Assembly: GCA_023415825.1 (NCBI GenBank)
Contig: JAEZJF010000006.1
Coordinates: forward strand, 124,001 to 188,000
DNA: 64,000 bases
Direction of reading: 5' to 3'
Origin: Bacillota bacterium
GTDB taxonomy: Bacteria; Bacillota; Clostridia; DSM-8532
The notes below the pieces were generated by a model. That model had not been told where the DNA came from, searched no databases, and saw only the letters and a list, made by a program, of their open reading frames with translations. Numbering within the stretch: the stretch's first letter is position 1; each line of letters starts with the position of its first letter. The position numbers and the translations under genes were made by a program. Shown here piece by piece: positions 35,861 through 44,043 of the stretch.

Positions 35861-38176
35861 TTACCCCTTCTTATCCCTTTTCTTTTTATCCTTGAATTGG
35901 GTTTTAGAAGCCTTTTTTCCGGACTTTTTATTTTTAGCCCCTATATGCTTTAGGACCTTTGCTTTTTCTTTATTCTCCTTTTTTTGCAGTTTCATTTTTG
36001 TTACAATGGGTGGTCCTACAAAATGCAAGGCTTCTTCATCCTCATCCCCGTCAAGGAGGATAAAATCTATCTGACGGGACTCTGGGCTTGCTTTAACCAA
36101 CTGAACCTTCACCTTATCCCCAATTCTGAAAATTCTTTTGTTCCTTTCTCCAATAAGGCAAAGAGCACGCTCGTTATAGTTATAGTAATCGTCGTCCATA
36201 CTGCTTAAGCGTACAAGACCTTCAATGGTATTCTCAAGCTCTACAAACATACCAAATGCCGTAATATTGGAGATGGTTCCCTCAAAGTTCTGCCCCACCT
36301 TATCCACCATATATTCGGCCTTTTTAAGGTCGACGCAGTCTCTCTCAGCGTCCTGTGCGGCCCGTTCTCTATCGGAGCACATATGGGTTATGCCTGGAAG
36401 AATGCTTTTGTAATGCTCGATTCTGCGTTCATCAAGCTTCCCGCTTATTTGTTCCTTCATAATGCGGTGGATGATAAGATCAGGATAACGGCGTATGGGT
36501 GAGGTAAAATGTGAATAATACTCTGCAGCCAGTCCGAAATGCCAGTCGTGAATATCACTGTACCGGGCTTTCTGAAGAGATCGCAGCATGATCATATTGA
36601 TGGCCTTCTCCTCAGGCTTACCCTTGATTTGGTTGATAACATCCTGCAAAGCTTTCGGATGCACATCGTGATAGCCCTTCAGCTTATAGCCAAAGGTGCC
36701 CAGTATGGTATTGAGATTCTCCATTTTTTCAGGATCGGGGTCCTCGTGAATTCTGTAAACGAAGGGTACCCCTATCCAATAGAAATGCTCTGACACAACT
36801 TCATTGCAAAGCAGCATAAATTCTTCAATGATATGATTGGCAACGGTCATTTTATACCGCTTGATGTCAATGGGCTTACCCTGCTCGTCCACAATGACCT
36901 TGGCCTCGTCAAAGTCAAAGTCCACAGCACCTCGTCGTACTCTTTTTTCCTTTAAAATTTCTGATAGCTTTTTCATATTGTAAAAATCATCAAGATGATC
37001 CTTGTAGCGAACCTTAAGCTCCGCATCATCCTCTTCAAGAATTTTGTAGACATTGGTATAGGTCATGCGCTCTCTAATGTGAATGACGCTTTCAAATATC
37101 TCATGATCAACTACAGTACCTGATACATCCACCTCCATCATGACACTGAAGGCTAATCGATCCACACCGGCATTTAAACTGCAGATATTGTTGGAAAGCT
37201 CCCGTGGCAGCATGGGAATTACTCTGTCCGGGAAGTAAACACTGGTGCCTCTTAAAACAGCCTCATCATCAAGAGCAGAGCCTTCTCTGACATAGTGGGT
37301 AACATCGGCAATATGGACACCCAGACGGAAATTTCCATTGGGCAAGGGTTCTATGGACACGGCATCGTCCAGGTCCCTGGCGTCTTCTCCGTCAATTGTC
37401 ACCATTCTGAGGGATCTTAAGTCTCTTCTATTTGCGGCTTCAGTCTTAGAAACCTCTCTGGGAGCGGCTTCAGCTTCGTGGGATACCGCTTCGGGGAATT
37501 CATAGGGTATGCCGTAAGCACGTATGATCGACATGACATCAACACCGGCATCATCTTCATTGCCCAGAACCTCAGTAATACTCCCCTCGGCATTTCTGTT
37601 TTTTTCCGGCCATTTGATAATCTCTACAACAACTTTTTGTCCTTTCAAGGCACCATTGATATGATCCTTTGATATAAAAATATCACCGGATATACGGGAG
37701 TGGTCAGGAGTGACAAAGCCAAAATTATCACTGCGATCAAACCTGCCGACCAATGTTTTATTGGCCCGCTGTATAATGTGCGTAATTTCACCTTCTTGAC
37801 GCCTGTCACTCGAAGCATGCTTGTTAAGTCTTGCTATGACACGATCCCCATGCATGACACCATTGATGGCATTAGCAGGTATAAACACATCCTCCCCTCC
37901 TGTGTCGGGAAGTATAAAGCCAAAGCCCCTTGCATGGCCCTGGAATTTTCCCACTATCAATCCCATCCGCTCGGGAACGCCGTAGCGCTCCTTTCGAGTC
38001 TTGATAATAAGTCCGTCCTCTTCCATTTCATCTAAAAGCTTTTGTAATGCAGCGGTATCCTGATTTGGAACATCCAGGACCGTTAAAAGCTCCGCAAACT
38101 GTAGTGGCTTATAGGCTTGATCACGCATAAAGGAGACTATTCTGTTTTTTCTCTCTTCCATTAATTCATTCGGCAT
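35861..38176 (-). CDS. rnr: Ribonuclease R
   Basis: 3'-5' exoribonuclease that degrades structured RNA. 771 residues in the full domain order: N-terminal winged helix (about 1-65), two cold-shock domains (about 75-220), RNB catalytic domain (about 250-580) with the metal-binding DGEDARDLDDAVS, S1 domain (about 620-705, FEGTISNITAFGMFVELENT) and a Lys-rich tail (KNKKSGKKASKT). Commonly followed by smpB; here a nitroreductase gene follows instead. Confidence 0.96.
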   Translation of the reverse strand: MPNELMEERKNRIVSFMRDQAYKPLQFAELLTVLDVPNQDTAALQKLLDEMEEDGLIIKTRKERYGVPERMGLIVGKFQGHARGFGFILPDTGGEDVFIPANAINGVMHGDRVIARLNKHASSDRRQEGEITHIIQRANKTLVGRFDRSDNFGFVTPDHSRISGDIFISKDHINGALKGQKVVVEIIKWPEKNRNAEGSITEVLGNEDDAGVDVMSIIRAYGIPYEFPEAVSHEAEAAPREVSKTEAANRRDLRSLRMVTIDGEDARDLDDAVSIEPLPNGNFRLGVHIADVTHYVREGSALDDEAVLRGTSVYFPDRVIPMLPRELSNNICSLNAGVDRLAFSVMMEVDVSGTVVDHEIFESVIHIRERMTYTNVYKILEEDDAELKVRYKDHLDDFYNMKKLSEILKEKRVRRGAVDFDFDEAKVIVDEQGKPIDIKRYKMTVANHIIEEFMLLCNEVVSEHFYWIGVPFVYRIHEDPDPEKMENLNTILGTFGYKLKGYHDVHPKALQDVINQIKGKPEEKAINMIMLRSLQKARYSDIHDWHFGLAAEYYSHFTSPIRRYPDLIIHRIMKEQISGKLDERRIEHYKSILPGITHMCSDRERAAQDAERDCVDLKKAEYMVDKVGQNFEGTISNITAFGMFVELENTIEGLVRLSSMDDDYYNYNERALCLIGERNKRIFRIGDKVKVQLVKASPESRQIDFILLDGDEDEEALHFVGPPIVTKMKLQKKENKEKAKVLKHIGAKNKKSGKKASKTQFKDKKKRDKKG

Positions 38177-38212
38177 TAAATTACCATCCTTTGTTTCTCA
38201 TAATATATTGGT

Positions 38213-38244
38213 AAAAAATGAAGACGGCATTTTGCGCCGTCATT
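38213..38244 (-). terminator. Terminator of the HD-domain gene
   Basis: GACGGC / GCCGTC core extended by AT pairs, followed on the minus strand by TTTTTT. It separates the gene ending at 38314 from rnr. Confidence 0.85.
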
Positions 38245-38313
38245 TCTCACTTTGCATGGTTGCTTCTATCTTATTATTTATCCTTATTTATGCAAGTATA
38301 CTCAAGTTCTTTT

Positions 38314-38865
38314 TTATAGCCCCAACTGTTCACTGATTTCTTTCATAGCTTCAAGAGAAAGCTTTATAAACTCTTCCATGGATAAATCTAATTCAGAGCA
38401 GGTAGCAATTTGCTCCCGGTTAGCACCCCGTGCAAAGCCCTTCTCATAAAATCGTTTTACTATAAAGGCTTCATCAATTTTCTCAAGCTTTTTTTCAGGC
38501 AGTATAAGCGCACAAGCTGTAATAAGACCCGAGATAGGATCAGCGCAATACAGAGCCTTGTCAATTCTCCTTCTCCTTGAGTAATGATTACGAGGATTAT
38601 GGGCTCTAACCGCATAGACAATGGTACCGTCAAACTCAAGCTGTTCCAAAATATCCCCGCCCATCATGCCATGTAGATCCATATTGTCATGAACCCTTTC
38701 AAGATCAATATCATGAACCAGACCTGTTATCCCCCAGAGCTCCACATCTTCATGGAAGTATTCTGCCAGTTTTCGCATGATGGCTTCAACAGCTAAGCTA
38801 TGCTTAATAAGGTTTTCGCTTTCTATGCGCAGCATCAGTTCTTCCATGGCCCTGTCGCGATCCAT
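38314..38865 (-). CDS. HD-domain (HDIG) metal-dependent phosphohydrolase
   Basis: 183 residues from the ATG at 38865, preceded by GGGGGAATCGTC. HD motifs: KHSLAVEAIM, LVHDIDLER (His-Asp pair), DLHGMMGGDIL and ALYCADPISG. This compact HDIG protein is widespread in Clostridia and annotated only as a phosphohydrolase; the substrate is unknown. It has its own terminator and is divergent from queT. Confidence 0.88.
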   Translation of the reverse strand: MDRDRAMEELMLRIESENLIKHSLAVEAIMRKLAEYFHEDVELWGITGLVHDIDLERVHDNMDLHGMMGGDILEQLEFDGTIVYAVRAHNPRNHYSRRRRIDKALYCADPISGLITACALILPEKKLEKIDEAFIVKRFYEKGFARGANREQIATCSELDLSMEEFIKLSLEAMKEISEQLGL

Positions 38866-38982
38866 GACGATTCCCCCTTGCATTTGGTAACAATTTCATT
38901 ATAACATGAAATGTTTCAATGTCTTCGATTCTCTCATGAAATCTAAGATTTCAAATATTTAAATCATACACCATATTCATTA

Positions 38983-39011
38983 TTGCCAAGGGACATAATA
39001 TCCGTTACAAT
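38983..39011 (+). promoter_or_regulatory. Promoter of queT
   Basis: TTGCCA, 17 bases, TACAAT. The start point falls at the first pairing bases of the structured leader. Confidence 0.8.
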
Positions 39012-39014
39012 ACA

Positions 39015-39112
39015 CTTCGTGGGTTAACCCATGCCAGTTCGCAATATCCTGGCAAGGCAAATGCCTTAAAAAAACTACGAAGCAGCGGTTGGCTTAGGAG
39101 AAACAACCGATA
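39015..39112 (+). promoter_or_regulatory. Structured leader RNA of queT, possible preQ1 riboswitch
   Basis: A multi-branched fold can be drawn directly: CTTCGT (39015) pairs with ACGAAG (39077) and encloses hairpins GGGTTAACCC, TGCCAG / CTGGCA and AGGC / GCCT, followed by an A-rich strand AAAAAAACTA. Another hairpin CGGTTG / CAACCG carries CTTAGGAGAAA in its loop. It starts at the transcription start site and precedes a queuosine-precursor transporter gene, a gene type often controlled by preQ1 riboswitches. It does not fit preQ1-I. PreQ1-III, which is largely tied to queT, is a plausible class, but I cannot confirm the consensus. Confidence 0.5.
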
Positions 39113-39127
39113 TTTACGTATGTGCAA

Positions 39128-39198
39128 ATAAGAACCCCACCCGTTACCGAAATTAAAATTTCGAACGGGTACCCGGGAACCTTGTTACTTCGTAATAA
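39128..39198 (-). repeat. Hairpin repeat R3 (inverted orientation)
   Basis: Minus-strand copy of the repeat at 4752 and 4819, beginning TTATTACGAAGTAACAAGG. Stem ACCCGTT-CGAAAT / ATTTCG-(GT)-AACGGGT, again with compensatory changes against R1 and R2. It lies between the queT leader structure and the queT ribosome site. Confidence 0.85.
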
Positions 39199-39209
39199 AA
39201 AGGAAAGTT

Positions 39210-39701
39210 ATGAAATTTTCGACTAAAACCTTAATTCAGGCAGCTTTGATAGCGGCTGTGTACGCAGTTCTGACCTTAATCCTGAAGCCCTTTGGATATG
39301 GCCCCATCCAGTTTCGTCTTGCCGAAGCGCTTACAGTTCTTCCTGCCATTCTTCCCTCCTCCATCCCAGGCCTATTTATAGGATGCATTTTAGCTAATTG
39401 GCTGGGTGGATTTGGTCTTGCCGATATTGTCTTTGGAAGCCTGGCAACCCTCCTTGCGGCCATATCGACCTATTTATTAAGAAAGCATCGTTTTCTGTTT
39501 CCATTTCCCCCGGTCCTTTTTAATGCAACTATAGTTGGTGCCTATGTTTATCTGCTATATGACAAAACCTATCCCCTTGTTTTGACCATGCTCTTTATAG
39601 GCATCTCCGAATTTATTCTGTGTTATGCTCTTGGGCTTCCGCTTATCTCCTTTATCCGGAAAAACCCCGGATTGCGAAGAAGCCTCGGTATTGATAATTA
39701 A
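39210..39701 (+). CDS. queT: QueT-family queuosine precursor transporter
   Basis: 163 residues with five or six predicted membrane segments. The family pattern is clear: AALIAAVYAVLTL near the N-terminus, GPIQFRLAEALTVLPAI, CILANWLGG and FNATIVGAYVYLLY. QueT is the membrane S-component of an energy-coupling factor (ECF) importer for preQ0/preQ1. It needs a shared ECF ATPase/T module, which is not in this window. Ribosome site AAAAGGAAA. Preceded by a structured leader. Confidence 0.92.
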   Translation: MKFSTKTLIQAALIAAVYAVLTLILKPFGYGPIQFRLAEALTVLPAILPSSIPGLFIGCILANWLGGFGLADIVFGSLATLLAAISTYLLRKHRFLFPFPPVLFNATIVGAYVYLLYDKTYPLVLTMLFIGISEFILCYALGLPLISFIRKNPGLRRSLGIDN

Positions 39702-39824
39702 TAAAATTCATTGAAAATTTATATGTTATCTGTTAAAAAAAACGGGGTATATATTTTACTATTGTTATTTGTGAGTACAACAAGGTTTACAGGACCCGTA
39801 TTATGCTGACTTTAGGAGTTATCG

Positions 39825-40913
39825 ATGAGGCTTATTGGTATTAACCAAATTAACGGAGATGAAGTTTTAGGGCAGGCTCTTTACGATATCGACGGCAGAA
39901 AGCTATTAAATGCCGGTGTTACATTAACGCCCAGCATTGTGCAAAAGCTCTCTGATAAAGGTATTTCGAGTGTTTACATAGATGACGAAATTTCAGAGGG
40001 CATTGAAGTTGAGAGTCTTATAAGCGAAGATACCAAAACAAGGGCCAAGCTAATCATTAAAGAAGAAATGCAGAGGCTTTCACAAAAAAAAGAGATTGAT
40101 TACAGTAATGTCAATGGTGTTGTTGACTCCATCATGGACGATCTTCTCTCCAAAAGGTTGGATATACTTAATGTAAAAGACATCCGAATGCAGGATGAAC
40201 AGACCTTTGCCCACTCGGTTAATGTCAGCGTCATGGCCATAGCCTTAGCCACAAGGCTTTCCCTTCCTATTTCCAAGGTAAAAAGCATTGCCATGGGAGC
40301 TCTGATGCATGATATCGGCAAAGCACTTCTCCCTCCGGCGCTTGTGAATAAAACGGATCAGTTAAGCCTGGCAGAAATTGATGAAATCAAGAAGCATCCT
40401 GTTTTAGGATATAATATCATAAAAGATAACAAAGAAGCCTCAGCCACCACAAAAATAGCTATTCTCATGCATCATGAGCATTTTAACGGCGGTGGATATC
40501 CTATGGGGCTTGCAAATGATAAAATTCACTATTCCGCCAGAATTGTAACAATCTGTGATGAATTTGACAGAGCAATCAATGATAAAAAAAATAAAAGTGT
40601 CCTTCAGACCACCGATGCCGTGGAATATTTGATCGGTGCTTCGGGCCATGTCTTTGACAAAACCATGGTAGATGAATTTATTAGAATTATTCCTGTTTAC
40701 GATGTGGGCAGTATCGTGCTTTTAAGTAACGGTAACTTTGCTATTGTCGTTAAAAATAATGAGATCAATCTTACCCGCCCTGTGGTCAGAATGTTTTACA
40801 ACCCCAAGACCAGAACAAAATTCAGCAGTTCAAATATCATTGATCTGACTGAAGAGCTTTCTATTAAAATAATAAGAGAGATTAAATCAAATATTAACGA
40901 GATGATGATGTAA
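39825..40913 (+). CDS. HD-GYP domain protein, probable c-di-GMP phosphodiesterase
   Basis: 362 residues. A small N-terminal regulatory domain (about 1-65, LGQALYDIDGRKLLNAG) precedes the HD-GYP domain (about 115-290) with FAHSVNVSV, GALMHDIGKALLPP, HPVLGYNI, LMHHEHFNGGGYP and the Asp of VTICDEFDR. All metal-binding His and Asp positions expected for an active hydrolase can be found, and GYP is intact. A C-terminal beta-rich segment follows. Likely degrades c-di-GMP to pGpG/GMP. Ribosome site TTAGGAG. Same ligand as the riboswitch at 27.0 kb. Confidence 0.92.
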   Translation: MRLIGINQINGDEVLGQALYDIDGRKLLNAGVTLTPSIVQKLSDKGISSVYIDDEISEGIEVESLISEDTKTRAKLIIKEEMQRLSQKKEIDYSNVNGVVDSIMDDLLSKRLDILNVKDIRMQDEQTFAHSVNVSVMAIALATRLSLPISKVKSIAMGALMHDIGKALLPPALVNKTDQLSLAEIDEIKKHPVLGYNIIKDNKEASATTKIAILMHHEHFNGGGYPMGLANDKIHYSARIVTICDEFDRAINDKKNKSVLQTTDAVEYLIGASGHVFDKTMVDEFIRIIPVYDVGSIVLLSNGNFAIVVKNNEINLTRPVVRMFYNPKTRTKFSSSNIIDLTEELSIKIIREIKSNINEMMM

Positions 40914-40926
40914 AACTGCGCGCACA

Positions 40927-40962
40927 AAAAGAGGACGGGGTCATATGACCTCGTCCTCTTTT
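40927..40962. terminator. Bidirectional terminator between the HD-GYP gene and korC
   Basis: Near-perfect palindrome AAAAGAGGACG...CGTCCTCTTTT with A- and T-runs on both sides; serves two converging transcripts. Confidence 0.92.
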
Positions 40963-40968
40963 CATATA

Positions 40969-41502
40969 CTAATAGTCCATTCCGACTTTTAAGATATCCA
41001 TTTCTTCAGGAATCATATAGTGCTTTTTCGCGGAAAGAACACTATAGAGTGCCTTTTCAAAGCTCTCAACTGTGATGCAGCCTGTTTCCTTAATGAGTTT
41101 TCCAAGAAGGATAATATTTGAATATGTTTTATTACCCGCATCATTGGCAAGATGTGTCGCTGGAACCTCAACCAACTTGATGTCAGTCCTTTTAACTTTT
41201 TTCTGGACAAGTGAGCTATCGACAATAAGAACCCCACCGGGCTTCAGCCAGCTTTCAAATTTTTCAAGGGACGGATTGTTCATAACAATCAGAGCCGAGC
41301 AGGAATTGAGAACGGGTGATGCAATGGGCTCCTCAGAAATCTCGACCATGCAATTGGCCGTTCCACCCCTCATTTCAGGGCCATATGACGGAAGGAATGA
41401 CACTTCCATATTGTCCAGCATCCCTGCGTAAGCCAATAGTCGACCGGCTGAAAGAATGCCTTGGCCGCCGAAGCCAGCAATAATAATTTCATGAAGAAAC
41501 AT
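40969..41502 (-). CDS. korC: 2-oxoacid:ferredoxin oxidoreductase, gamma subunit
   Basis: 177 residues. Begins HEIIIAGFGGQGILSAGRLL and contains SYGPEMRGGTANC, both hallmarks of the gamma subunit. With alpha, beta and ferredoxin-like delta it forms a complex that interconverts 2-oxoacids and acyl-CoA with ferredoxin as electron carrier. Last gene of the kor operon, three bases after korB. The set is closest to 2-oxoglutarate- or branched-chain-type enzymes; the substrate cannot be fixed from sequence. Confidence 0.93.
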   Translation of the reverse strand: MFLHEIIIAGFGGQGILSAGRLLAYAGMLDNMEVSFLPSYGPEMRGGTANCMVEISEEPIASPVLNSCSALIVMNNPSLEKFESWLKPGGVLIVDSSLVQKKVKRTDIKLVEVPATHLANDAGNKTYSNIILLGKLIKETGCITVESFEKALYSVLSAKKHYMIPEEMDILKVGMDY

Positions 41503-41505
41503 AGG

Positions 41506-42252
41506 CTAAACCTCCAAGTCTGCACCGACAAAACAGCCGAGCGGATAATGCGGAATCAGTTCTTTTTCTATGCGATTTAATGACTCAATAGGATCAAGTC
41601 CCCAGTTTGTAGGACAGGTAGATAAAATTTCAACCAGCGAAAAGCCCTTACCGGCAAGCTGAACCTTGAAAGCCTTCTTTACGGCATCTTTAGCCTTCCG
41701 GATATGCTTGATATCATGAAGGGAAACCCGTTCTATGTAGGCGGGTCCTTCAAGGGTAGCAAGCATTTCGCTTACACGGATGGGAAAGCCATGATCCTTG
41801 GCATTTCGTCCAAAGGGTGATGTGGTGGTGACCTGGTTTAAAAGGGTGGTCGGTGCCATTTGCCCTGAAGTCATGCCATATATGGTGTTATTGATAAAAA
41901 TAACGGTAATATTTTCGCCTCTTGCAGCAGCATGGACGATTTCTGCAGTACCGATGGCCGCAAGATCACCGTCACCTTGATAGGTAAATACAACATGATC
42001 GGGCAGGCTTCTCTTTACGCCGGTACCAACAGCCGGAGCACGGCCATGAGCAGCTTGTATCATATCGCAATTAAAGTACAAATAGTTGTTATATGAGCAG
42101 CCGACAGGTGAAACACCTATTGTTCTGCCTTCTATGCCCAGCTCATCAATAGCCTCGGCCACAAGTCTGTGGGACATGCCATGGGTACAGCCAGGACAAT
42201 AATGCATGGGAACATCGCATAAAGCATGCGGTGCTTTAAAAACAATTGCCAT
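41506..42252 (-). CDS. korB: 2-oxoacid:ferredoxin oxidoreductase, beta subunit (TPP-binding)
   Basis: 248 residues. Carries CPGCTHGMSH and the thiamine diphosphate/Mg motif (GDGDLAAIGTAEIVHAA, then INNTIYGMTSGQMAPTT). The single Cys pair here is typical of the Kor/Vor beta subunit, which ligates one Fe4S4 cluster. Separated from korA by about 100 bases that contain a perfect tandem 28-bp repeat. Confidence 0.94.
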   Translation of the reverse strand: MAIVFKAPHALCDVPMHYCPGCTHGMSHRLVAEAIDELGIEGRTIGVSPVGCSYNNYLYFNCDMIQAAHGRAPAVGTGVKRSLPDHVVFTYQGDGDLAAIGTAEIVHAAARGENITVIFINNTIYGMTSGQMAPTTLLNQVTTTSPFGRNAKDHGFPIRVSEMLATLEGPAYIERVSLHDIKHIRKAKDAVKKAFKVQLAGKGFSLVEILSTCPTNWGLDPIESLNRIEKELIPHYPLGCFVGADLEV

Positions 42253-42300
42253 TTACTGTTCTCCTCTCTGTTATCAAAGTTTCATCGGCCATTTTCTTTA

Positions 42301-42356
42301 GGGATGATCGAAAATCGATTGCTCCTTAGGGATGATCGAAAATCGATTGCTCCTTA
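42301..42356. repeat. Perfect 28-bp tandem repeat (two units) between korA and korB
   Basis: Unit GGGATGATCGAAAATCGATT followed by GCTCCTTA, units 42301-42328 and 42329-42356, identical. Each contains a small ATCGA/TCGAT inverted repeat and, on the minus strand, TAAGGAGC. The korA stop codon lies in the last three bases of unit 2. Confidence 0.95.
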
Positions 42357-43418
42357 GCTGTGCTTTTCTCTGATTTCATTGATTTTAGTCATAATGTTGT
42401 TTTGTGTGGGAATCATACCGCCCATTCTGCCTGTAAAGTAAACGGGTTTTCTGCCCTCCACTGTGAGTCTTACATCCTCGACCATCTGACCTGCACTCAT
42501 CTCAACGGTTAAAAAGGCCTTTGGAATATTCATGACCTTTTCAAAGGCTTCTACTGGGAAAGGCCATAGGGTAATGGGACGTAAAAGTCCTACCTTTATT
42601 CCCTGTTCTGCTGCTGTTTTAATAACGCCCTTACAAATTCGGGCTACCGAACCGTAGGCAACAAGGATAACTTCCGCATCTTCACAGTTGTATAGCTCAT
42701 AACGCTGTTCGTTTTCTGAAATAAGCTTGTATTTATTTTGGAAGCCTATATTCCATTGCTCTAAAACAGCAGGATCAAGGTGAATGGATGTAATGGTGTT
42801 ATGTTCCCTCTTATTTTCGTGGCCGCTAGCCGCCCAGGCTTTATCAACAGCTTCTATCTTTTCCTCATCACGGAAGTTAACAACCTCCATCATTTGCCCT
42901 AGAACGCCATCCCCAAGAATCATGGTGAGGATACGATAACGATCGGAAATATTAAAGGCCTCTACAGTCAGCTCATAGAGCTCCTGGACGCTGGCAGGTG
43001 CTAGGACTACCATATGGTAATCACCATGTCCGCCGCCCTTGGTGGACTGAAAATAATCACTTTGTGAAGGCTGGATACCGCCAAGTCCCGGGCCTCCACG
43101 CATGATGTTGACGATAACTGCAGGAAGCTGCGCTCCCGAAGCATAGGAAATACCTTCCTGCTTCAAGCTGATGCCTGGACTTGAAGACGATGTCATAATG
43201 CGCTTGCCCGTACTGGCTGCACCATAGACCATATTAATTGCAGAGACTTCACTCTCTGCCTGTAAAAATACGCCCCCAACCTCCGGCATTCTTTTGGCCA
43301 TATAATGAGCAATTTCAGTCTGAGGTGTGATGGGATAGCCGAAATAATGGCGGCACCCTGCACGAATTGCTGCTTCCGCAATGACCTCATTGCCTTTCAT
43401 TAGAAGTTTCTGTCCCAT
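42354..43418 (-). CDS. korA: 2-oxoacid:ferredoxin oxidoreductase, alpha subunit
   Basis: 354 residues. N-terminal pyrimidine-binding domain with RHYFGYPITPQTEIAHYMA and the EXE-type QAESEVSAINMVYGAA; then TSSSSPGISLKQEG and a C-terminal domain II (VILVAYGSVAR, VGLLRPITLWPFP). Together with korB forms the thiamine diphosphate active site. Follows the ferredoxin-like delta subunit by 16 bases. Confidence 0.95.
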   Translation of the reverse strand: MGQKLLMKGNEVIAEAAIRAGCRHYFGYPITPQTEIAHYMAKRMPEVGGVFLQAESEVSAINMVYGAASTGKRIMTSSSSPGISLKQEGISYASGAQLPAVIVNIMRGGPGLGGIQPSQSDYFQSTKGGGHGDYHMVVLAPASVQELYELTVEAFNISDRYRILTMILGDGVLGQMMEVVNFRDEEKIEAVDKAWAASGHENKREHNTITSIHLDPAVLEQWNIGFQNKYKLISENEQRYELYNCEDAEVILVAYGSVARICKGVIKTAAEQGIKVGLLRPITLWPFPVEAFEKVMNIPKAFLTVEMSAGQMVEDVRLTVEGRKPVYFTGRMGGMIPTQNNIMTKINEIREKHS

Positions 43419-43434
43419 TGAGGGTTCCTCCTTC

Positions 43435-43641
43435 TCATTTTTCTACTTCAATAACACAATCTGGACATATGGTCGCACAAAAAGCACAGCCAATACATTT
43501 ATCCATGTCGATTACCTCGGCTGGATAATAGCCCTTTGCATTAAGTTTTTCCGGATTTTCCCGAATGATTTTCTTTGGACAAACATGGATACACAGGCCA
43601 CAACCCTTGCAGCGCTCTTCCCTGAAAGTCACCTTCGCCAT
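43435..43641 (-). CDS. korD: Ferredoxin-like delta subunit of the 2-oxoacid oxidoreductase
   Basis: 68 residues with two Fe4S4 motifs, CKGCGLCIHVCP and CIGCAFCATICPD. First gene of korDABC and likely passes electrons from the beta subunit to free ferredoxin. Start at 43641 with AGGAG seven bases upstream. Confidence 0.94.
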   Translation of the reverse strand: MAKVTFREERCKGCGLCIHVCPKKIIRENPEKLNAKGYYPAEVIDMDKCIGCAFCATICPDCVIEVEK

Positions 43642-43696
43642 ATTGCAACTCCTTCTTTTGCTTAAAATCTGGTAGTCAGAAGTTATTATTAGTATT

Positions 43697-43726
43697 AAAA
43701 GTGGGACCTTATCACTTTTAATTATA
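43697..43726 (-). promoter_or_regulatory. kor operon promoter with palindrome at the start point
   Basis: Extended -10 TGCTATAAT on the minus strand (hexamer 43721-43726), followed at once by an inverted repeat AAAAGTG-9-CACTTTT (43697-43719). Its position at +1 suits a repressor operator, or a 5' stabilising hairpin. Confidence 0.55.
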
Positions 43727-43757
43727 GCATACCATGTATTTTGATTTCACTTACCAA

Positions 43758-43782
43758 AACAATAAAAGTGCGTGAAACGCAC
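43758..43782 (-). terminator. Terminator-like hairpin upstream of the kor promoter
   Basis: GTGCGT / ACGCAC with a three-base loop, followed on the minus strand by TTTTATTG. No recognised gene ends here, so it hints at a short transcript from the gap. Confidence 0.5.
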
Positions 43783-43971
43783 ATGCAAGTTAACTCGCAT
43801 AAAATTTCATAAAGGTGTTTGTTGTGTGAAATCACTTTTAAATAGTTTAAAGCTTATTTGTAGTCTTGTCAACAAAAGGAGATCCTTTATCAAAAGGCTC
43901 AACATCATATTTTATGAGGTCTCGGCCAGATATAACATTCATTTTTGACAACACATTGGGCCTTAAGGACA

Positions 43972-44004
43972 CAAAAAAGGCTGAAGCTTTAACTCCAGCC
44001 TTTT
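43972..44004 (-). terminator. Terminator of the SLH-domain gene
   Basis: AAAAGGCTG / CAGCCTTTT stem with a T-run on the minus strand, about 40 bases after the stop codon. Confidence 0.88.
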
Positions 44005-44043
44005 GGAATATTGTTGACATGCCTTTATAAAATTACAGGACAC

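Larger units (their letters stand above)
43642..44043. other. 402-bp gap between korD and the SLH gene
   Basis: Holds the korD promoter, three hairpins (listed separately) and a 31-codon frame on the minus strand (43942-43847, beginning MNVISGRDLIKYDVEPF). That frame has no ribosome site and I do not call it a gene; it may be a remnant or part of a small RNA that ends at the 43768 hairpin. The string AAAAGTG or its complement occurs four times between 43697 and 43840. Confidence 0.5.

Noticed and set aside
39045..39080. queT leader as a preQ1-I riboswitch on the basis of AAAAAAACTA
   Set aside because: The hairpin before the A-run has a four-base loop and lacks the preQ1-I loop sequence, so that class does not fit.
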